NCBI RefSeq assembly: GCF_000373925.1
Contig: NZ_KB892708.1
Coordinates: 62,001 to 126,000, forward strand
Direction of reading: 5' to 3'
Length of the DNA: 64,000 nucleotides
Source: Actinopolymorpha alba DSM 45243
GTDB taxonomy: Bacteria; Actinomycetota; Actinomycetes; Propionibacteriales; Actinopolymorphaceae
A program made the translations under genes and the position numbers. This document shows positions 17,726-25,925 of this stretch, piece after piece. Positions within the stretch are counted from its first letter, which is position 1; every line of letters begins with the position of its first letter. The notes under the pieces are model-generated. The model searched no databases and was not told the origin of the DNA. It saw nothing but the letters and a program-made list of their open reading frames with translations.

Positions 17726-18349
17726 TTACCGGGGCTGGGGTCGTAGGCCGTCGAGGATGAGCTGGGCGATGTGTGCTGAGCGTTTGCGGCTGGTCTCTGC
17801 GTTGGCGTGGCGGATCGCGGCGAAGGCCCCGGCGACGAGTGCCATCAGCTCCTCGACGGTGAGGTCGTGGCGCACGGCGCCGGCGGCGTGCGCGCGATCA
17901 AGCAAGTCTCCGACATGGCGGGTGAGGTCCGCTGCGACGTCCGGGGCCGCGGTGCGCAAGTCGAACTCGGCGGCCACGAGCGCGCTCTTCACAGCCGCGT
18001 TCTCGGCGCCCGTAGCCATCATTCGGGATAGCAGCGTGAAGAGGGCTGCGGGACCGCCGGTGGCGGCGAGAACCTCCGCCTGCGCCACCAGCTGCTTGAA
18101 CTGATCGACCGCGACGGCGAGATACAGCGCTTCCTTGGTGGGGAAGTGCCGGTGGACGGTGCCGGGGCCAACACCCGCGCGGCGGGCGATCTCGTCGAGC
18201 GAGACGCCAAGGCCGTCCTTGGCGAACAGCTGCTGTGCGGTCCGCAGGACCCGCTCGCGATTGCGGCGTGCGTCAGCTCGCAGCCCCCGGTCACTGCCGT
18301 GAGCTGCCGGCGGCTGCGCTGGTGCGGGCTTACGCGGTTGGCTGGACAT
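17726..18349 (-). CDS. TetR-family transcriptional regulator
   Basis: 207 residues. The DNA-binding domain is LRTAQQLFAKDGLGVSLDEI, ARRAGVGPGTVHRHFPTKEAL (about residues 35-75), followed by an all-helical ligand/dimer domain. Start ATG at 18347-18349 follows from family length; the open frame extends further upstream through the operators but without family features. Divergent from a SnoaL-like gene, with two palindromic operators in the 126-base gap, so it probably represses itself and its neighbour. Ligand unknown. Confidence 0.92.
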   Translation of the reverse strand: MSSQPRKPAPAQPPAAHGSDRGLRADARRNRERVLRTAQQLFAKDGLGVSLDEIARRAGVGPGTVHRHFPTKEALYLAVAVDQFKQLVAQAEVLAATGGPAALFTLLSRMMATGAENAAVKSALVAAEFDLRTAAPDVAADLTRHVGDLLDRAHAAGAVRHDLTVEELMALVAGAFAAIRHANAETSRKRSAHIAQLILDGLRPQPR

Positions 18350-18361
18350 GTCGGTATCAGC

Positions 18362-18421
18362 ATAACCGGGGCGTCGCACCGGATACAGTTGCCATTGTAA
18401 CCGGGGCGACGCACCGATTAC
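18362..18421. promoter_or_regulatory. Two tandem palindromic operators for the TetR regulator
   Basis: Site 1 (18362-18386) is ATAACCGGGGCG-T-CGCACCGGATAC and site 2 (18397-18421) is GTAACCGGGGCG-A-CGCACCGATTAC, each an imperfect 25-bp palindrome (about 9/12 and 10/12 pairing). Centres are 35 bp apart. A minus-strand TACAAT box (18395-18400) lies between and across the sites and could be the -10 of the regulator gene. Confidence 0.75.
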
Positions 18422-18475
18422 GGGGCCACGTCGCTCATCCTGACCCGATCCACCAGCCACGAGGAGGTCACGCCG

Positions 18476-18853
18476 ATGACCACACGCGTCGCCGCGAACG
18501 CTGCCCTGGTGCAGCGGATGCAGGAGTGTTTCAACACCCGACAGTTCGACCAAGCAGACGATCTGTTCACCCCCGACTTCTTCAGCCACCCGCTTGGCAC
18601 CACTGGGTTCGAGGCCGGCAAGGACGCCTGGCGCAAGGTCGTTGCCCAGTTTCCCGACATGTGCGTCGTCGCCGAGGACATTCTCGTGGACGGCGACAAG
18701 GTCGCCGTCCGCTCCTACGTCGAGGGGATGACCCCGGACGGTGACGCGCGGCCCATGCTGATCGAGATCTTCCGCGTCGACGACGGCCGGCTCGCGGAGA
18801 TGTGGGGGATCAGCGAAGGGCCGCAGAAGAGTGCTCTTGAGCTGGGACAGTAG
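18476..18853 (+). CDS. SnoaL-like (NTF2-fold) ester cyclase-type protein
   Basis: 125 residues with the small cone fold pattern of SnoaL-like proteins: LVQRMQECFNTRQFDQADDLFTPDFF at the N-terminus, FPDMCVVAEDILVDGDKVAVRSYVEG, then IEIFRVDDGRLAEMWGISE. ATG 18476 with GAGGAGGT eight bases upstream. Probably the target of the divergent TetR regulator. Members include polyketide cyclases, dehydratases and many proteins of unknown substrate, so the reaction cannot be named. Confidence 0.85.
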   Translation: MTTRVAANAALVQRMQECFNTRQFDQADDLFTPDFFSHPLGTTGFEAGKDAWRKVVAQFPDMCVVAEDILVDGDKVAVRSYVEGMTPDGDARPMLIEIFRVDDGRLAEMWGISEGPQKSALELGQ

Positions 18854-18910
18854 GGCTGCTCGTTACCGCCGACCTCGATCCACTGACCGCCCCGCGCGAA
18901 ACCACGAACG

Positions 18911-19285
18911 CTAAAGGCCGCGCTCGAGGGCGCTCCGCTCGACGCAGAACTCGTTGCCTTCCGGGTCGAGCAAGGTGACCCAGCCCATTCCTTCGGCGGT
19001 GCGGTGGTCCTCGTACAGCTTCGCGCCTAGGCCGATTGTGCGCTCGACCTCTTCGTCGCGGGTCCGCTCGGTGGGCATCCAGTCGAAGTGGATGCGGTTC
19101 TTCACCGTCTTGCCTTCGGGCACCCGGATGAACAGCATCCCGGGCACCGGTGAAGGAGCCTCGACGAGGACCTCGGAGTCGCCCGGCGCATCCTCGCCAG
19201 ACACGGGCCATCCGGTGACTGCGCTCCAGAACGTCGCGAGTTGGTAGGGGTCTGCACAGTCGATGGTCACGTGGCGAAGAATCAT
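18911..19285 (-). CDS. VOC-family (glyoxalase-like) protein
   Basis: 124 residues. One betaalphabetabetabeta module pair: ILRHVTIDCADPYQLATFWSAVTGW, PGMLFIRVPEGKTVKNRIHFDW and WVTLLDPEGNEFCVE. This is the typical glyoxalase/bleomycin-resistance layout with His and Glu positions for a metal. Start ATG at 19283-19285. Convergent with the SnoaL gene. Function beyond the fold unknown. Confidence 0.85.
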   Translation of the reverse strand: MILRHVTIDCADPYQLATFWSAVTGWPVSGEDAPGDSEVLVEAPSPVPGMLFIRVPEGKTVKNRIHFDWMPTERTRDEEVERTIGLGAKLYEDHRTAEGMGWVTLLDPEGNEFCVERSALERGL

Positions 19286-19348
19286 GACGCGGAGCCTAAT
19301 GGGCCGCGCCATGGCGCCGGCTCGCGGCAGCGCGACGAAGCTCCGGCG

Positions 19349-19777
19349 TCAACTCTCCGCCGGGATCTGGTGGATCGACCGCCGTGGTTCGTACCACCGC
19401 TCGCCGACTGGTTCACCAGCCATGTTCCAGCTCCACGAGATGGTCGGAGTGATGCGCATGTAAAGGCCCGGCCCGACCATGCCGGTCCGCTCGATCGGTT
19501 GGCCGGCTCGGCCGTAGATCCGGATACAGCGTGCTATGAACGGGTCGAAGGACACCAGGTCGTCGATGACGAGCGCGACCTTCTGGCGCCCGGCCCGGAC
19601 GTTGCGGAACTTCCGGGTGTGGGCGACCGTCGGGCCCGTACCCCCGACCCAGAAGTACGTTCCGTCGTACTCGAAGGCGAGCGGGACCACGTCGGGTTGC
19701 CCGCCGCCGGAAAGCGTCGCCACGCGCGCGACCGGTTGGGATCGCAGGTAGGCGACTTCCGCATCGGTGAACGACAT
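19349..19777 (-). CDS. PPOX-class (F420-dependent type) flavin-fold protein
   Basis: 142 residues. SFTDAEVAYLRSQPVARVATL, GQPDVVPLAFEYDGTYFWVGG and KFRNVRAGRQKVALVIDD are characteristic of the small split-barrel proteins annotated as PPOX-class F420-dependent oxidoreductases in actinomycetes. Cofactor preference is inferred from family memory, not visible residues alone. ATG at 19775-19777 with GAGGAG nine bases upstream. Confidence 0.85.
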   Translation of the reverse strand: MSFTDAEVAYLRSQPVARVATLSGGGQPDVVPLAFEYDGTYFWVGGTGPTVAHTRKFRNVRAGRQKVALVIDDLVSFDPFIARCIRIYGRAGQPIERTGMVGPGLYMRITPTISWSWNMAGEPVGERWYEPRRSIHQIPAES

Positions 19778-19951
19778 GCGGCAGCTCCTCGTGAGGCATC
19801 TGGGCGGGGCGCTGAGCGGGCCCGCGCCGGGACCCGCTCGTCCATACCCCGGCACGGACAGCGTTCTCACCATCCATACGAACGCCGCCCGCCCAGATCG
19901 ACACACGAAGGGCGGGACCGCAGTGCGGATTCCCTGCCGGAGCCCTGACGG

Positions 19952-22903
19952 TCAGCCGCCCTGGTCAGCGTCGGCGCTGGACTTGGCGGCCAGCGGAGCC
20001 GTCTCCGGTGCGCTCGCGTCGACAGGCAGGGGTTGCGCCTGCTGGGTGGTCACCGCGTCCCCCTGACCAGTCATCAACATCCGAAGGTTGTCGGAGGCGA
20101 CCGGCATGATGTCGACGTACCCCGCGTCGATCGCCCGGTGGAAGGCCGCGCGGGCGCCCGCCACGTCATCCTGCTTGGCGAGCAGGACACCGAGGTTGAC
20201 CGACGCCATCGGCACGACTTCCTTGTGGCCTGAGTCGACGGCGCGTTGGTATGCCGCCCGCGCGCCCATCAGGTCGCCCTGTTCGTTCAGGAGCATCCCG
20301 AGGTTGAGTAACGCGCGCGGCGCGACGTCGGAGTGGCCCGAGTCGATGGCGCGTTGGTATGCCGCCTTCGCACCAGGAACGTCGTCCATCCGCGCCAGGA
20401 GTACACCAAGGTTGTTCGCCGCCATTGGTGCCACCTCCCTGTGCCCGGAGTCGATGGCCCGCTGGTACGCGGCCTTGGCGTCGGACACCTCGTCCTGTTG
20501 GGCGAGGAGTACGCCGAGGTTGTTCGCGGCTCGCGGCGCGACATCCCGATGGTCGGAGTCGATCGCCTGCTGGTAGGCGGACCGCGCACCGTGGAGGTCG
20601 CCGTTCTCCTTCAGCAGCGAGCCGCGGTGAAGTGCCGCCATCGGCACGATGTCGGAGTCGCCGGAGGCGATGGCGCGCTGGTACGCCGCCTCCGCCCCGG
20701 CAACGTCGCCCTGCTCGGCGAGGAGCACGCCGAGGTTGAGGGCCGCGGTGGGTACGACCTCAGGCTGGCCGGAGTCGACGGCCCGCTGGTACGCCGCCCG
20801 GGCGCGGACCAGGTCGCCGCGTTCTTTCAGGAGCAACCCGAGGTTGAGGGACGCTCGGGGTACGGCGTCGGAGTCACCGGAGTCGACGGCTCGCTGGTAG
20901 GCCGCCTGGGCGCGGACCAGGTCGCCGCGTTCCTTCAGCAGCGTGCCGAGGTTCAGTGCGGCGGTGGGTACCACCTCGGGGTGCCCGGAGTCAGCGGCCC
21001 GCTGGTAGGCCACCTCCGCGCCAGCGACGTCGCCCTGCTCGCGCAGCAGGGTGCCCAGGTTGAGGGACGCTCGGGGTACGACGTCGGTGTGTCCGGAGTC
21101 TGCGGCGCGTTGGTAGGCGGAGCGGGCTCCGGCGATGTCGCCTTGTTCGCGTAGGAGTGAGCCGAGGCTGAGTGCGGCTCGGGGCGCGACGTCGGTGTGT
21201 CCGGAGTCTGCGGCGCGTTGGTAGGCGGAGCGGGCTCCGGCGATGTCGCCTTGTTCGCGTAGGAGTGAGCCGAGGCTGAGTGCGGCTCGGGGCGCGACGT
21301 CGGTGTGTCCGGAGTCTGCGGCGCGTTGGTAGGCGGAGCGGGCCCCGGGGATGTCGCCCCGCTCGCGGAGCAGTTGCCCCAGGTGCAGGGTCGCCCGTGG
21401 TGCCTGCACCGCGTGGTCAGCGGAGACGACCTTACGGAACGCGCTCTCGGCGGCGTCGGGGTTGTCGCTCACGCAGGCACCGAGACCGATCTCGAACGCG
21501 TCCTGGGCTGGTACGGCGGCGATCAGCTCCCGCCACATCGCGTCGAGGACCGGTCCGGCCAGCTCGCTTCCGGGGCTCTCCTCGACGGCGACGGCATGGT
21601 CGAACACCTCGAACGTTCCGGGCGCGGATCCCGGCCGGAGGAGCGCGACGCCTGAGTCGACCGGCTCCTTCGCCCACGCCATGCCCGCTTCGAAGAGTTC
21701 GGTGGTCGGGTCGAGGTCGATCCGTACCCGCCGCAGGTACAGCGGATAAAGACTGCGGAGTTCGGACTCGGTAATAGGACGGTTGAGCCCGGCCCGGCGG
21801 GCGTCAACCGCGGCTTGCGCGATCGTGTAGCCCGCGGGCTCGGCCTCCCGACCGGCCTGGAACTTCTCGACCAGCTGCTCGCCGCCGACGAGTGCCTCGG
21901 CGAGGCTCGCCAGGATCCGCTCCTGCGGGTAGAGCTGTTCGGCCTCGGCGCGCTCGGAGCGGGTGAGCTCGAAGTCCAGCGGGACCCGCGTGGCCCGCCG
22001 CAGCGCCGCCCTCGCGGTCGCCGCGACGTCGCTGCGGCTGCCGGTGATCTGGTCCCAGCGACCTTCGGTCATCGTGGCGACGAGGACCGCCCGGTCGGAC
22101 GCGAGATCGAGGACGTCGGTCGACAGGAAGGTCAGCTCGGCGGCGGTCGCGTCGTCCAGCCAGACCACCCAGGGCAGGCGTTCACCCGACCGCGGCTCAG
22201 AACGCAGCTGCTCCGCGAGCTGTTCGCCGTTCTCGGGAATGACGACGCTCGGATCCCGGCTGCCGAAGGCCGTCCGGACCGCCTCGAGGGCCGTCCGAGA
22301 CTTGCCCGCCTTGGACGCACCGACCACGACCACGAAAGGGTACGGCGGCCCGCCGGTGGTGAGGAGCGTGGCGAGCCGGCTGTCGGTGGCCGGCCGCTTC
22401 ACGTAGGGCGTGTGTCCGCGCAGCGTGTAGCGCGTGGGAGTCGGGCCGAGCGCGACGTCGGCGAGTTCGGAGAGCCGGGGGAGGTTGGTACGCGGAGCCT
22501 CCTGGCTCGTCCGGCTCGAGTCCGTCCAGGACCGCTGGTCGCGGGGCGCTGCCGACTGGCCGGAGTCAGTCCGCCGCTCCGGTTGGTCGCCCTGGCCGGG
22601 GGTTCGTTGTCCCTGCTGCCGGCTCTGCTCCTGCTGGCGCTGCTCGTGCTGCTGGCGTTGCTCAGCCTCACGTTCGGCGCGCTGCCCCTTGGGCTCGAAG
22701 AGCCAGCCCAGCCCGGCGACCGCGAACGCGGCCAGCGCGAGGAGGAACAACCCACCAACGAGTCGCCGCGCCGAACCCGCCGTGACAGTCTCGGTCAGTG
22801 CCGCCAAGGCGAGCACGAGCAGGCCGAATATCGCCAGCGAGCGCGTCCACCCCCGGCCGCGAGGCGCGGCCGGCTTCGTCGAGTCATCCTGCCCCCCCGC
22901 CAC
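19952..22903 (-). CDS. Membrane NTPase with 36-residue TPR-like repeats
   Basis: 983 residues. Two transmembrane segments (about 22-40 and 48-67), a Gln/Arg-rich linker (72-140), then a P-loop domain with Walker A GASKAGKS at 195-202 and a probable Walker B VVWLDDA near 245. Residues about 503-934 are twelve 36-residue repeats plus a partial one, type RAALSLGSLLREQGDIAGAR-SAYQRAADSGHTDVAP, i.e. TPR/Sel1-like helical hairpins. GTG start at 22901-22903 after a G-rich SD. Divergent from the Hsp70/J/GrpE operon, and J also carries TPR-like helices. I infer a joint chaperone- or signalling-type system; function unknown. Confidence 0.8.
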   Translation of the reverse strand: MAGGQDDSTKPAAPRGRGWTRSLAIFGLLVLALAALTETVTAGSARRLVGGLFLLALAAFAVAGLGWLFEPKGQRAEREAEQRQQHEQRQQEQSRQQGQRTPGQGDQPERRTDSGQSAAPRDQRSWTDSSRTSQEAPRTNLPRLSELADVALGPTPTRYTLRGHTPYVKRPATDSRLATLLTTGGPPYPFVVVVGASKAGKSRTALEAVRTAFGSRDPSVVIPENGEQLAEQLRSEPRSGERLPWVVWLDDATAAELTFLSTDVLDLASDRAVLVATMTEGRWDQITGSRSDVAATARAALRRATRVPLDFELTRSERAEAEQLYPQERILASLAEALVGGEQLVEKFQAGREAEPAGYTIAQAAVDARRAGLNRPITESELRSLYPLYLRRVRIDLDPTTELFEAGMAWAKEPVDSGVALLRPGSAPGTFEVFDHAVAVEESPGSELAGPVLDAMWRELIAAVPAQDAFEIGLGACVSDNPDAAESAFRKVVSADHAVQAPRATLHLGQLLRERGDIPGARSAYQRAADSGHTDVAPRAALSLGSLLREQGDIAGARSAYQRAADSGHTDVAPRAALSLGSLLREQGDIAGARSAYQRAADSGHTDVVPRASLNLGTLLREQGDVAGAEVAYQRAADSGHPEVVPTAALNLGTLLKERGDLVRAQAAYQRAVDSGDSDAVPRASLNLGLLLKERGDLVRARAAYQRAVDSGQPEVVPTAALNLGVLLAEQGDVAGAEAAYQRAIASGDSDIVPMAALHRGSLLKENGDLHGARSAYQQAIDSDHRDVAPRAANNLGVLLAQQDEVSDAKAAYQRAIDSGHREVAPMAANNLGVLLARMDDVPGAKAAYQRAIDSGHSDVAPRALLNLGMLLNEQGDLMGARAAYQRAVDSGHKEVVPMASVNLGVLLAKQDDVAGARAAFHRAIDAGYVDIMPVASDNLRMLMTGQGDAVTTQQAQPLPVDASAPETAPLAAKSSADADQGG
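21081..21344. repeat. 108-bp perfect tandem repeats inside the TPR gene
   Basis: 21081-21188 and 21189-21296 are identical over 108 bp, and the identity continues into a third copy until about 21344. Each unit encodes one 36-residue repeat. The other repeats of the gene have diverged, so this part was duplicated or homogenised recently. Confidence 0.92.
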
Positions 22904-23269
22904 AAACCCACCCCCCTGGGTCCCCAGTCGAGGTCAGCTGGAGGACCTCGTTCAGCGTAAGCACATGTATGGCCCGCTTTTCAGAACTTCCATCGACAAT
23001 CGGAAACCCGCTCCACCTAAAGCGGGCCGGGTACTTCCGGACGAGGCGAATGCCGCGTTTTTCTCTCACAGGCCTGCGATCTGGGGTGATGCCCTGCCAA
23101 CCAGGAGGTTCCCGGCCGCAGCTTCCCGAAAAGGTGTGGACTCCACCGGCCCCGTCCTGACGCCCGCCGGCCGCCACGCCGGGACCGGTGCGGGCGCCAG
23201 ATTGGTGAGCGTTCGGCTACCTTGTGTCGGTCGGCGTAGATGTCGTCGTACGGCGGAGGGACGCAGGGC
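22904..23269. promoter_or_regulatory. Divergent control region of the NTPase and Hsp70 operon
   Basis: Holds promoters for both sides. The visible feature is a perfect 10-bp inverted repeat GGCCCGCTTT (22971-22980) / AAAGCGGGCC (23019-23028) with a 38-base spacer, which could be an operator pair or an RNA hairpin. No CIRCE or HAIR (HspR) element was found, so usual heat-shock control is not evident. Confidence 0.5.
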
Positions 23270-24817
23270 GTGGGGCACACCATCGGGATCGACCTCGGCA
23301 CCACCTTCTCCGCGGCAGCGCGGGTCAACGAGCTGGGCAAGCCGGAGATCGTCGTCAACCGCGACGGCGAGCGCCTCACCCCTTCGGTGGTGCTCTTCCA
23401 GGACGAGCTACCGATCGTGGGGACGATGGCCAAGCGCTCGGCGGCCACCGCACCGCTCGACGTCGTGCAGTTCGTGAAGCGGTCGATGGGCGACCCGACC
23501 TGGAAGTTCGAGACGTCCGGCGGCACGTCGTACCGCCCGGAGGAGATCTCCGCGATCATCCTGAAGCGGATCAAGGACGACGTGGAGCTTGCCCTCGGCG
23601 ACGAGGTCACCGACGCCGTGATCACGGTGCCGGCGTACTTCGACGACGCGCCGCGCCGCGCGACGATGGACGCCGGCCGGATCGCCGGTCTCAACGTGCG
23701 GCGGGTGCTCAACGAGCCGACCGCGGCGGCCCTGGCGTACGGCATCGAGACCGAGGTCAGCGGCAACGTCCTCGTCTACGACCTTGGTGGCGGCACCTTC
23801 GACGTGACGATCATGCGGGTCGAGGGCGGTGAGTTCGACGTCCTCGCCACGCATGGCGACCGCAACCTCGGTGGGTTCGACTTCGACAACGCGCTGATGC
23901 GCCTGCTCGACGAACGCTTCCAGGCGGCGGGCGGGCCGAGCCTCCTCGACAATCCCGAGACCGAGGCCGACCTGCGAGAGAAGGCGGAGATCGCCAAGCG
24001 CAGCCTGACGACGGTCGAGCAGACCCGGGTGGTGCTCGCGACCGCGGGCACGACGAAGGTCCTACCGTTGACCAGGGCGGAGTTCGAGGACGTCACGTCG
24101 AGTCTGCGGAGCCGCACCCGGGACGTCGCCGAGATGGTGGTGGGTGACGCCGGCCTGGACTGGTCCAAGATCAGCCACATCCTGCTCGCCGGCGGATCGA
24201 CCCGGATGCCGATGATCCGCACGATGATCGAGCAGGTCGCGGGGCGGGAGGTCGTACGCACCGTCAACCCCGATGAGGTGGTGGCGCTGGGCGCGGCCAT
24301 CCAGGCGCATCTGGTCGACGTCGAGGCCGGCGAAGGGTCGGGGGAGTCCCACCTGCCGGTGCTGGCGTCCGCGATCACCAGGCCACGGATCCGCGACGTG
24401 ACCTCGCAGGGCCTGGGCGCCATCGCGGTCCGCCGGGGTGGCGGGTCGGACGACGACGTGGAGAACGTCGTGATCATCCCGGCCAACACCAAGATCCCGG
24501 CCAAGCGTTCCCAGGTCTTCGAGACGATCCAGGACAACCAGGCCAAGCTCAAGGTCGAGGTCACCCAGGGCGACGACGATGACCCGGCGTACGTCCGGGC
24601 GATCGGCGAGCAGACGTTCGACATTCCCGCGTATCCCGCGGGCGCGCCGTTCGAGGTCGTCTACGCCTACGACATCGACCAGACCGTCTTCATCGAGGTG
24701 CACGACAAGACGGCGGGAAAGCCGATCGGAACCTTCGAGGTCCGCAACGTCGCGACCATGGACGAGGCAGCGGTGGTCGACGCGACTGACCGGGTTCGCG
24801 TACTCGACATCAGCTGA
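23270..24817 (+). CDS. Short Hsp70-family protein (DnaK-like)
   Basis: About 515 residues against about 610-640 for DnaK. The ATPase domain is complete: TIGIDLGTTFS, VITVPAYFDDAPRRATMDAG, NEPTAAALAYG, LVYDLGGGTFDVTI, ILLAGGSTRMPMI. The substrate-binding part is short (IIPANTKIPAKRSQVFETIQDNQ and a beta-sandwich-like region) and the helical lid is missing. GTG 23270 is chosen because GGAGGG lies nine bases upstream; the ATG at 23240 gives ten more residues but has no SD. First gene of a three-gene operon with J-like and GrpE-like partners; not the housekeeping dnaK. Substrate unknown. Confidence 0.9.
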   Translation: MGHTIGIDLGTTFSAAARVNELGKPEIVVNRDGERLTPSVVLFQDELPIVGTMAKRSAATAPLDVVQFVKRSMGDPTWKFETSGGTSYRPEEISAIILKRIKDDVELALGDEVTDAVITVPAYFDDAPRRATMDAGRIAGLNVRRVLNEPTAAALAYGIETEVSGNVLVYDLGGGTFDVTIMRVEGGEFDVLATHGDRNLGGFDFDNALMRLLDERFQAAGGPSLLDNPETEADLREKAEIAKRSLTTVEQTRVVLATAGTTKVLPLTRAEFEDVTSSLRSRTRDVAEMVVGDAGLDWSKISHILLAGGSTRMPMIRTMIEQVAGREVVRTVNPDEVVALGAAIQAHLVDVEAGEGSGESHLPVLASAITRPRIRDVTSQGLGAIAVRRGGGSDDDVENVVIIPANTKIPAKRSQVFETIQDNQAKLKVEVTQGDDDDPAYVRAIGEQTFDIPAYPAGAPFEVVYAYDIDQTVFIEVHDKTAGKPIGTFEVRNVATMDEAAVVDATDRVRVLDIS

Positions 24818-24825
24818 CGCCGGCC

Positions 24826-25923
24826 ATGACCGTCGACTACTACGAACTCCTCGAGGTCGCCCCGAGGGCGGCACCGGAGGAGATCCGCGCGGCGATCACC
24901 CGGCAACGGCGGATCTGGGTACGCCGGCAGTCCAGCCCGGATCCGGAGCGGCGTACGCACGCGGAGCAGCGGGTGCGCGACATCGACGCCGCCGAAAGGA
25001 CGCTGCTCGATCCCGCGGCGCGGCGGGCCTATGACGACCGGCGGGCGCGGGAACGCCGCTCGGGTGCACAGCCCTCGGCGTCGTCGCAGTCGCCGGGCGG
25101 GTCGCCGACACGGTCTCCGGCGTCTTCGCGTCCTCCTGCGTCGTCGAGTCCTTCCGGGCCGGCGGCCTCAGGTGGCGGATGGGGCTCAGGACGTTCCGGC
25201 TCTTCCGGGTCCGGAACCCCCGATCCTGTGGGCGCTGGTCCCCGCGGTGTGCCCCGGCACGATGACCTGGACGATCACCTCGATCGGGCGGAACGCTATT
25301 TCCAGCAGGGCCGCTGGCGCCTGGCCGAGGCGGAGTTCGAATACGTTCTCCAGCGCTCGCCCGATCACCTGGGGGCCACGACCGGGCTGGGCGCCGTCCA
25401 CGCGGCATCCGGTCGCGTCAAGGAAGGCTTGGCAGTCCTCGAGCAGGCGGTGGCCGACCACCCGGACGACGAGGACGTCAAGCTCGCGTTGGCAACGGCG
25501 CTCTACGAGACGGCGATCGCCGGACTCAGTGAGGTCGGTTCCCACCAGAGATCCCGGCCGATCATCCTGTCGCGCCGGCAGCTGCGGCTTGTCAAGGATC
25601 ACTTGCGCCGGCTGCGGCGGCTCGGGCTGTCAGACGGCCACACCAGGATGTACGTCGAGGAGCTCAAGGACCTGCTCGCCGAGGCACGAAAGGCGGTGTG
25701 GGTCCGGAGTGGACACCTGCGCTACTACGCGATTCCGTTCATCGGCGCGGTTGTCATGGCGTTCCTCACCGACTTCCCGGCGTTCCGGGTGATGGGGTAC
25801 TTCTGGATGGCGGTGATCGCGGGCGTTTATGTCGTACGCCATCGTCAACCCGGCTGGAAGTATCACCGCAGGGAGACCGGCTCGCGCGGGCGGGCGAGAA
25901 CGCTGTTCAGGAAAGGGCTCTAG
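24826..25923 (+). CDS. J-like domain protein with TPR and C-terminal membrane segments
   Basis: 365 residues. Residues 1-70 align with a J domain (DYYELLEVAPRAAPEEIRAAI, RDIDAAERTLLDPAARRAYDD), but the HPD tripeptide that triggers Hsp70 ATPase is replaced (WVRRQSS). A Ser/Gly/Pro-rich linker (about 75-145) is followed by a TPR-like region (YFQQGRWRLAEAEFEYVLQ, GLAVLEQAVADHPDDEDVKLALA), and two hydrophobic stretches near 300-345. ATG eight bases after the Hsp70 stop, so translation is probably coupled. It may tether the Hsp70 at the membrane. Confidence 0.8.
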   Translation: MTVDYYELLEVAPRAAPEEIRAAITRQRRIWVRRQSSPDPERRTHAEQRVRDIDAAERTLLDPAARRAYDDRRARERRSGAQPSASSQSPGGSPTRSPASSRPPASSSPSGPAASGGGWGSGRSGSSGSGTPDPVGAGPRGVPRHDDLDDHLDRAERYFQQGRWRLAEAEFEYVLQRSPDHLGATTGLGAVHAASGRVKEGLAVLEQAVADHPDDEDVKLALATALYETAIAGLSEVGSHQRSRPIILSRRQLRLVKDHLRRLRRLGLSDGHTRMYVEELKDLLAEARKAVWVRSGHLRYYAIPFIGAVVMAFLTDFPAFRVMGYFWMAVIAGVYVVRHRQPGWKYHRRETGSRGRARTLFRKGL

Positions 25924-25925
25924 CG

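Noticed and set aside
21815-22960. Plus-strand frames across the TPR-NTPase gene
   Set aside because: The minus-strand protein has a Walker A, TM segments and clear repeats; the plus frames are shadows.
22904-23269. HAIR or CIRCE heat-shock operator before the Hsp70 gene
   Set aside because: Neither CTTGAGT-N7-ACTCAAG nor the CIRCE palindrome was found; only an unrelated GGCCCGCTTT repeat.
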